From: Salinicola halophilus
GTDB lineage: Bacteria > Pseudomonadota > Gammaproteobacteria > Pseudomonadales > Halomonadaceae
NCBI RefSeq assembly: GCF_003206155.1
Contig: NZ_PZJV01000002.1
Location: 434,001 to 498,000 of the forward strand
Length of the DNA stretch: 64,000 bases
Direction: 5' to 3'
Position numbers and translations under genes: made by a program. Positions 59,006-64,000 of the stretch are shown here, in pieces; within the stretch, counting starts at the first letter, position 1, and every line of letters begins with the position of its first letter. The notes under the pieces are model-generated. The model made no database searches. It was not told the origin of the DNA and saw nothing but the letters and a program-made list of their open reading frames with translations.

Positions 59006-60103
59006 ATGAGCGAACACTCCGAACCGCAGGACCTCTCGGCACTGCGCCAGCGCATCGATACGCTCGACGCCGAGCTGCTGCGCTTGATCAGCGAGCGCGC
59101 CGAGTGCGCCGCCAGGGTCGCTCACGTCAAGACGACGGACGACCCTGATGCGGTCTTCTATCGACCGGAGCGCGAAGCGCAGGTGCTGCGCCGCGTGATG
59201 GAGAACAACCCGGGACCGCTGCATGCTGAAGAGATGGCGCGGCTGTTTCGCGAGATCATGTCCGCCTGCCTGGCACTGGAGAAACCGATCAAGGTCGCCT
59301 ATCTCGGGCCGGAAGGAACGTTCACTCAGCAGGCGGCACTCAAGCACTTTGGGCATAGCGCCATCAGCCTGCCGATGGCGGCGATCGACGAGGTGTTTCG
59401 CGAGGTCGAGGCCGGTGCAGTCAACTACGGCGTGGTGCCGGTGGAGAACTCCACCGAAGGGGTGGTCAACCATACGCTCGACTCCTTCATGGACTCGGGC
59501 CTGCATATCAGCGGCGAGGTGGTGCTGCGAATTCATCATCACCTGCTGATCTCGAGCATCACCCGCCGGGACAAGATCTCGCGCATCTACTCGCACCCGC
59601 AGTCCTTTGCCCAGTGTCGCAAGTGGCTCGATGCGCACTACCCGCACGCCGAGCGAGTGGCGGTCTCCTCCAACGCGGAGGCGGCGCGACTGGTCAAGAG
59701 CGAGTGGCACAGCGCGGCGATCGCCGGCGACATGGCCGCCCAGCTCTACGAGCTCGATCACGTCGCCGAGAAGATCGAGGACAGCCCGGACAACTCCACG
59801 CGCTTTCTGATCATCGGTAACGAGTCGGTGCCGCCCTCCGGGACCGACAAGACGTCGATCGTGGTCGACATGCGCAACCAGCCCGGCGTGCTCCACGACC
59901 TGCTCGAGCCGTTCCATCGCCATCGCATCGATCTGACCCGCCTGGAGACCCGCCCCTCGCGCCACGGCGCCTGGAACTACGTCTTCTTCATCGACTTCAA
60001 GGGGCATGTCGACGATGCCGGCGTGCTCGAGGTCCTCGAAGAGGTGCGCGGGCACGCCTCGAACATGAAGATCCTGGGCTCCTATCCGATCGGTGTTCTC
60101 TAG
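59006..60103 (+). CDS. pheA: Bifunctional chorismate mutase/prephenate dehydratase PheA
   Basis: Converts chorismate to phenylpyruvate for phenylalanine synthesis. The 365 residues show a chorismate mutase domain (about 10-95: LRQRIDTLDAELLRLISERA), a prephenate dehydratase domain (about 97-275: KVAYLGPEGTFTQQAALKHF, PVENSTEGVVNHTLD, NSTRFLIIG) and an ACT regulatory domain (DKTSIVVDMRNQPGVLHDLL, LETRPSRHGAWNYVFF) that should confer phenylalanine feedback. In Pseudomonas hisC2 follows pheA; here tyrA-aroA begins 1 bp after the stop. Confidence 0.97.
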   Translation: MSEHSEPQDLSALRQRIDTLDAELLRLISERAECAARVAHVKTTDDPDAVFYRPEREAQVLRRVMENNPGPLHAEEMARLFREIMSACLALEKPIKVAYLGPEGTFTQQAALKHFGHSAISLPMAAIDEVFREVEAGAVNYGVVPVENSTEGVVNHTLDSFMDSGLHISGEVVLRIHHHLLISSITRRDKISRIYSHPQSFAQCRKWLDAHYPHAERVAVSSNAEAARLVKSEWHSAAIAGDMAAQLYELDHVAEKIEDSPDNSTRFLIIGNESVPPSGTDKTSIVVDMRNQPGVLHDLLEPFHRHRIDLTRLETRPSRHGAWNYVFFIDFKGHVDDAGVLEVLEEVRGHASNMKILGSYPIGVL

Positions 60104-60104
60104 G

Positions 60105-62366
60105 ATGCGGGGCGAATCCCCTCGTGAGACGCTCAGGATGCGTGAGTCGGAGACCGAGCCGACGCTGTTGATCGTTGGCCTGGGCATGATCGGTGGCTCT
60201 CTCGCCGCGGCGCTCAAGGCCAACGGCTTCGGCGGCGAGATTCTGGCTTTCGACCGCAACCCCGACGAGATCGAGACCGGGCTGGCGATGCAGGTCATCG
60301 ACGGCGGCGGCGCTCAGCTGGCACCGCTCGTCGCGAGAAGCGACATCGTCTGTCTGGCCGTGCCGGTGCTGGCCATGGCCTCGGTACTGCGGGAATTGGC
60401 GCCGCTGTTGGGCGAGCGCATCGTCACCGATGTCGGCAGCACCAAACGGGCGGTACACGACGCCGTCGTGCAGGCGATGGGCGGCTTCCCGCCGCGTTTC
60501 GTGCTGGGTCATCCGATCGCCGGCTCGGAAAAGAGCGGTGTCGCTGCCGCCAACCCGGTGCTCTATCGTCAGCACAAGGTGATCCTGACGCCGACACCGG
60601 CGACCGACCCGGAAGCGGTCTTCGCCGTGCGCGCGCTCTGGCAGCGCTGCGGCGCACAGGTCCTCGAGATGTCGATGGCGGAGCACGATCAGGTGCTGGC
60701 GCGCACCAGCCATCTGCCCCATCTGCTGGCGTTCTCGCTGGTGGATACGCTGGCACGCCAGGATGCCCGTCTCGAGATCTTTCGCTACGCGGCAGGCGGC
60801 TTTCGTGATTTCACGCGGATCGCCGGCAGCGATCCGGTGATGTGGCGAGATATCTTCACCGCCAACCGTGATGCGGTACTGGGTGCGCTCGACGACTTCG
60901 AAGCGGGGCTCAAGCGCCTGCGGACGGCGGTCGAGCAGGGTGATAGCGATGCCATGCTGGGCACCTTCGATCGCGCCAGCCATGCGCGGCACTATTTCGA
61001 AACGCTGTTGAATCAGACGAGTTATCAGACCATGGAAGCACGACAGGTTCAGTACCGGGCAGCGCCCGGTGTGGCGGTCTCGGGGCGAATTCGCGTGCCC
61101 GGCGACAAGTCCATCTCCCACCGTTCGATCATGCTGGGCGCCCTCGCCAATGGCGTGACCGAGGTCGAGGGCTTTCTCGAAGGCGAGGACAGTCTGGCCA
61201 CGCTGCAGGCATTTCGCGATATGGGGGTGGCGATCGAAGGGCCGCATCAGGGGCGCGTCACCATCCATGGCGTGGGCCTTCACGGGCTCGAAAAGCCCGC
61301 CGGGCCGATCTACGTGGGCAACTCCGGTACCGCGATGCGCCTCTTCGCGGGGCTGCTCGCCGGACAGGCGTTCGATAGCGAACTCACCGGAGACGCGTCG
61401 CTGACCAAGCGACCCATGGCACGTGTGGCTGACCCGCTGCGGCTGATGGGTGCGACGATCGACACCGCCGAGGGAGGACGTCCGCCGCTCAAGATCCATG
61501 GTAGCCAGCCGCTCAAGGGCATCGATTACGATATGCCGATGGCGAGCGCGCAGGTCAAGTCGTGTCTGCTGCTGGCGGGGCTCTACGCCGCTGGCGAGAC
61601 TCGTGTTCGCGAGCCCGCCCCGACGCGTGACCATACCGAGCGCATGCTCAATGGCTTTGGCTATGCGGTGACCCGAGAGGGTGACGTTGCGCGTCTCGAG
61701 GGCGGCGGGTCGCTGACCAGCGCGCCGATCGACGTGCCGTCGGACATCTCCTCGGCCACTTTCTTTCTCGTCGCCGCGGCGATCACGCCGGGCTCGGATC
61801 TCGTGCTGGAGCACGTCGGTGTCAATCCCACGCGCGTCGGGGTGATCAATATCCTCAAGTTGATGGGCGCGGACCTGCGGTTGGAAAACCCGCGGGAAGT
61901 CGGCGGCGAGCCGGTCGCCGACCTCTACATTCGCTACGCACCGCTGCAGGGCATCGATATTCCGGTCGATCAGGTGCCGCTGGCGATCGACGAGTTCCCG
62001 GCGCTGTTCGTCGCCGCGGCCAACGCCGAGGGCACGACCCGTCTACGCGGCGCCGAGGAGCTTCGCGTGAAAGAGTCGGATCGCATCCAGGCGATGGCCG
62101 ACGGCCTCGCCGTGCTCGGCGTGGAGGCAACGGTTTTCGAGGACGGCATCGATATCGTCGGCAAGGGCGGCGAGAACGCCAACTACGCCGGCGGTCACGT
62201 CGATAGCCTCGGCGACCACCGCATCGCCATGGCATTCACCGTGGCCGCGTTGCGGGCAAGTTCCCCCATCCTGATCGATGACTGCGCCAACGTCGCGACC
62301 TCGTTTCCCGGTTTCGTCACGCTGGCGAACCGGGTGGGGCTGCAGCTCGAGGAGGTGACGGCATGA
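60105..62366 (+). CDS. Prephenate dehydrogenase/EPSP synthase fusion TyrA-AroA
   Basis: A single 753-residue protein joining two aromatic-pathway enzymes. The N-terminal part (about 10-300) is a TyrA-type dehydrogenase with Rossmann motif [33 protein letters not shown] and [12 protein letters not shown]. From about residue 315 on is Aro[38 protein letters not shown], and [15 protein letters not shown]. The fusion is known in Pseudomonas and relatives. ATG at 60105 follows the pheA stop; ATG at 60138 is also possible. It overlaps cmk by 4 bp. Confidence 0.95.
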   Translation: MRGESPRETLRMRESETEPTLLIVGLGMIGGSLAAALKANGFGGEILAFDRNPDEIETGLAMQVIDGGGAQLAPLVARSDIVCLAVPVLAMASVLRELAPLLGERIVTDVGSTKRAVHDAVVQAMGGFPPRFVLGHPIAGSEKSGVAAANPVLYRQHKVILTPTPATDPEAVFAVRALWQRCGAQVLEMSMAEHDQVLARTSHLPHLLAFSLVDTLARQDARLEIFRYAAGGFRDFTRIAGSDPVMWRDIFTANRDAVLGALDDFEAGLKRLRTAVEQGDSDAMLGTFDRASHARHYFETLLNQTSYQTMEARQVQYRAAPGVAVSGRIRVPGDKSISHRSIMLGALANGVTEVEGFLEGEDSLATLQAFRDMGVAIEGPHQGRVTIHGVGLHGLEKPAGPIYVGNSGTAMRLFAGLLAGQAFDSELTGDASLTKRPMARVADPLRLMGATIDTAEGGRPPLKIHGSQPLKGIDYDMPMASAQVKSCLLLAGLYAAGETRVREPAPTRDHTERMLNGFGYAVTREGDVARLEGGGSLTSAPIDVPSDISSATFFLVAAAITPGSDLVLEHVGVNPTRVGVINILKLMGADLRLENPREVGGEPVADLYIRYAPLQGIDIPVDQVPLAIDEFPALFVAAANAEGTTRLRGAEELRVKESDRIQAMADGLAVLGVEATVFEDGIDIVGKGGENANYAGGHVDSLGDHRIAMAFTVAALRASSPILIDDCANVATSFPGFVTLANRVGLQLEEVTA

Positions 62367-63043
62367 GCGACTCGACGCCGATCGTGACCATCGACGGCCC
62401 CGGCGGTGCCGGCAAGGGCACGATTAGCCGCATGATCGCCGAGCGTTTCGGCTGGCATCTGCTGGACTCCGGCGCGCTCTATCGGCTGACGGCGCTCGCC
62501 GCGCTGCGCAAAGGCGTTGCCACCGACGACCCTGCCGGCCTGGCCGAGCAGGCCCGCGATCTCGACGTGGTCTTCGCCGTCGAGGACGGCCGGGCGAGCA
62601 TCATGCTCGAGGGTGACGACGTCACCCGCGAGATTCGTCGGGAAGAGGTCGGGGGCGCGGCATCGCGGGTCGCGGCCCTCCCGGTGGTTCGCGAAGCGCT
62701 GCTCCAGCGTCAGCGGGACTTTCGCAAGCGCCCCGGGCTGGTCGCCGATGGGCGCGACATGGGGACGGTGGTCTTTCCCGACGCGCCGCTCAAGATCTAC
62801 CTCACCGCCTCGGCCGAGGAGCGTGCCAAGCGGCGTCACCGCCAATTGCGCGAGGCAGGGGAGGATGCTAGACTTTCGACCCTTTTGGAAGAAATCCAAG
62901 CGCGCGATGCGCGTGATATGCAGCGAGAGGTGGCGCCGCTCATGCCGGCAATCGATGCCGTCGAGCTCGACACCACGCAGCTGGATATACCGGAAGTCGT
63001 GAAGCGTATCGAAACGCTGATCGTCGAGCGCCAGCTGACCTGA
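62363..63043 (+). CDS. cmk: Cytidylate kinase Cmk
   Basis: Phosphorylates CMP and dCMP. The 226 residues carry the P-loop [15 protein letters not shown], the [14 protein letters not shown] and [20 protein letters not shown] motifs, and the lid [16 protein letters not shown]. Coupled to tyrA-aroA by an ATGA overlap and followed by rpsA, the near-universal pair in gammaproteobacteria. Confidence 0.97.
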   Translation: MSDSTPIVTIDGPGGAGKGTISRMIAERFGWHLLDSGALYRLTALAALRKGVATDDPAGLAEQARDLDVVFAVEDGRASIMLEGDDVTREIRREEVGGAASRVAALPVVREALLQRQRDFRKRPGLVADGRDMGTVVFPDAPLKIYLTASAEERAKRRHRQLREAGEDARLSTLLEEIQARDARDMQREVAPLMPAIDAVELDTTQLDIPEVVKRIETLIVERQLT

Positions 63044-63253
63044 GGTCGGCGGCGTATGGCGATAGCCAATGACACACTTCCGTTCCGGGGCCCCTGGCAA
63101 GATGTCAAGATGTGCCGCGACCACGCATGCCAAGTCGCGGTATGTCCAACCAGCGCCAACGTCCCCAGGGATATGTCGATAAGGCCCGTGCTCGCTGGTG
63201 GTACGGAGGAAGGCGGTCTTGACCGTCATCAACGTTGATTACGTAGGAATCAC
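63044..63253 (+). promoter_or_regulatory. rpsA leader region
   Basis: 210 bp between cmk and rpsA with no convincing gene. GGAGGAAGG at 63206-63214 resembles a ribosome binding site but precedes no good start; AGGA at 63245-63248 is the real one for rpsA. In E. coli the S1 leader folds into hairpins with GGA loops and is repressed by S1; exposed GGA sites here would fit that, but I have not folded it. Confidence 0.4.
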
Positions 63254-64000
63254 ATGAGCGAAAGCTTTGCTGAACTGTTTGAACAATCTCTCCAGGACAT
63301 CAACATGGAGCCCGGTGCCATCGTCATGGCAACCGTGGTCGACATCGAAGGTGACTGGATCACCGTCAACGCCGGTCTGAAGTCCGAAGGTCAGATCCCC
63401 GTCGCGCAGTTCCGCGACGACAACGGTGAGATGACCATTGCGGTCGGTGACGAAGTCAAGGTCGCGCTGGAAGCCGTCGAAGACGGTTTCGGTGAAACCC
63501 GCCTGTCCCGCGAGAAGGCCAAGCGCGCCGAAGCGTGGAAAGAGCTGGAAGCGGCTTTCGAGAAGGACGAGATCGTCAAGGGCGTGATCAACGGCAAGGT
63601 CAAGGGCGGCTTCACCGTCGACGTCTCCTCCATCCGTGCGTTCCTGCCGGGTTCGCTGGTCGACGTGCGTCCGGTTCGCGATACCGCGCACCTCGAGCAC
63701 AAAGAGCTGGACTTCAAGGTCATCAAGCTCGATCCGAAGCGCAACAACGTCGTCGTTTCCCGTCGTGCCGTTCTCGAAGCCGAGAACAGCGCCGAGCGTG
63801 AAGCGCTGCTCGCCACGCTTCAGGAAGGCCAGCAGATCAACGGTATCGTCAAGAACCTCACCGACTACGGCGCCTTCGTCGACCTCGGTGGCGTCGACGG
63901 CCTGCTGCACATCACCGACATGGCTTGGAAGCGCATCAAGCATCCGAGCGAAATCGTGGCCGTTGGCGACGAGATCAACGTCAAGGTGCTGAAGTTCGAC
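63254..64000 (+). CDS. rpsA: 30S ribosomal protein S1 (3' end outside window)
   Basis: mRNA-binding ribosomal protein needed for initiation on structured messages. The visible 249 residues start [20 protein letters not shown] and cover S1 repeats 1 and 2 and most of repeat 3 ([59 protein letters not shown]). Full-length S1 has six repeats, so more than half lies beyond the edge. Confidence 0.98.
   Translation, partial: MSESFAELFEQSLQDINMEPGAIVMATVVDIEGDWITVNAGLKSEGQIPVAQFRDDNGEMTIAVGDEVKVALEAVEDGFGETRLSREKAKRAEAWKELEAAFEKDEIVKGVINGKVKGGFTVDVSSIRAFLPGSLVDVRPVRDTAHLEHKELDFKVIKLDPKRNNVVVSRRAVLEAENSAEREALLATLQEGQQINGIVKNLTDYGAFVDLGGVDGLLHITDMAWKRIKHPSEIVAVGDEINVKVLKFD

Noticed and set aside
63056-63238. 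60-codon ORF before rpsA
   Set aside because: No ribosome binding site, no similarity I recognise, and the position is that of the rpsA leader.

Overview
The window is a GC-rich block of core chromosome from a gammaproteobacterium. Gene content and order match the Pseudomonas/Oceanospirillales arrangement: kdsD/mla-ibaG-murA-his-algW-zapE-rplM/rpsI-ssp-dolP/diaA/yraN/lpoA/rsmI-rnpB-dcw-lpxC-secA-argJ-mutT, then the yacG-coaE-pilDCB/pilA cluster, then gyrA-serC-pheA-tyrA/aroA-cmk-rpsA. Acidic extensions on several proteins (AlgW tail, GyrA C-terminal insertion and tail, SspB tail) and a Trk potassium transporter suggest a salt-tolerant Halomonadaceae-like organism. That family assignment is an inference; no 16S rRNA lies in the window. 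I see no prophage, insertion sequence, CRISPR array or tRNA.

Layout. 1-8.1 kb: envelope and histidine genes. Partial kdsD faces away from the mlaFEDCB phospholipid-transport operon, followed by ibaG, murA, hisG and hisD. 8.3-12.8 kb: envelope-stress protease (AlgW/DegS type), Nif3-like protein, ZapG (YhcB) and ZapE. 13.0-15.3 kb: rplM-rpsI and sspA-sspB, each ending in a clear terminator. 15.3-18.7 kb (minus strand): lpoA-yraN-diaA-dolP. 18.9-20.2 kb: rsmI and the RNase P RNA gene. 20.3-37.0 kb: a tightly packed division and cell-wall cluster (rsmH-ftsL-ftsI-murE-murF-mraY-murD-ftsW-murG-murC-ftsQ), then an AT-rich 326-bp gap with its own promoter-like sequence, then ftsA-ftsZ and lpxC. 37.1-43.1 kb: dciA-like gene (minus), a small secreted-type ORF directly before secA, secA, argJ and a MutT fusion. 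43.2-48.9 kb: yacG-coaE-pilD-pilC-pilB (minus) and divergent pilA. 49.0-54.9 kb: accessory-like genes (hypothetical, Trk transporter, kinase-like protein, acyltransferase, rdgC, thioesterase). 55-64 kb: gyrA-serC-pheA-tyrA/aroA-cmk-rpsA.

Most interesting points. (1) The 113-residue ORF at 37630-37971 has a long-N-region signal peptide and ends LRRGPPVPA, 63 bp before secA. It resembles a SecM-like translation-arrest peptide (R-x-G-P as in SecM, R-G-P-P close to the RAPP class) and may be an undescribed secretion monitor controlling secA. (2) Several genes usually found at these syntenic positions are missing: petABC between rpsI and sspA, hisC at both usual sites, mraZ before rsmH, and ddlB between murC and ftsQ. 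(3) An orphan kinase-like gene has an AT-rich inverted repeat at its 5' end. (4) A GAGCCAC heptamer occurs in tandem at two intergenic sites about 11 kb apart.

Many long ORFs in other frames are artefacts of high GC content and are not annotated. Start codons were moved from the longest ORF wherever a Shine-Dalgarno sequence, signal peptide or family length argued for it.
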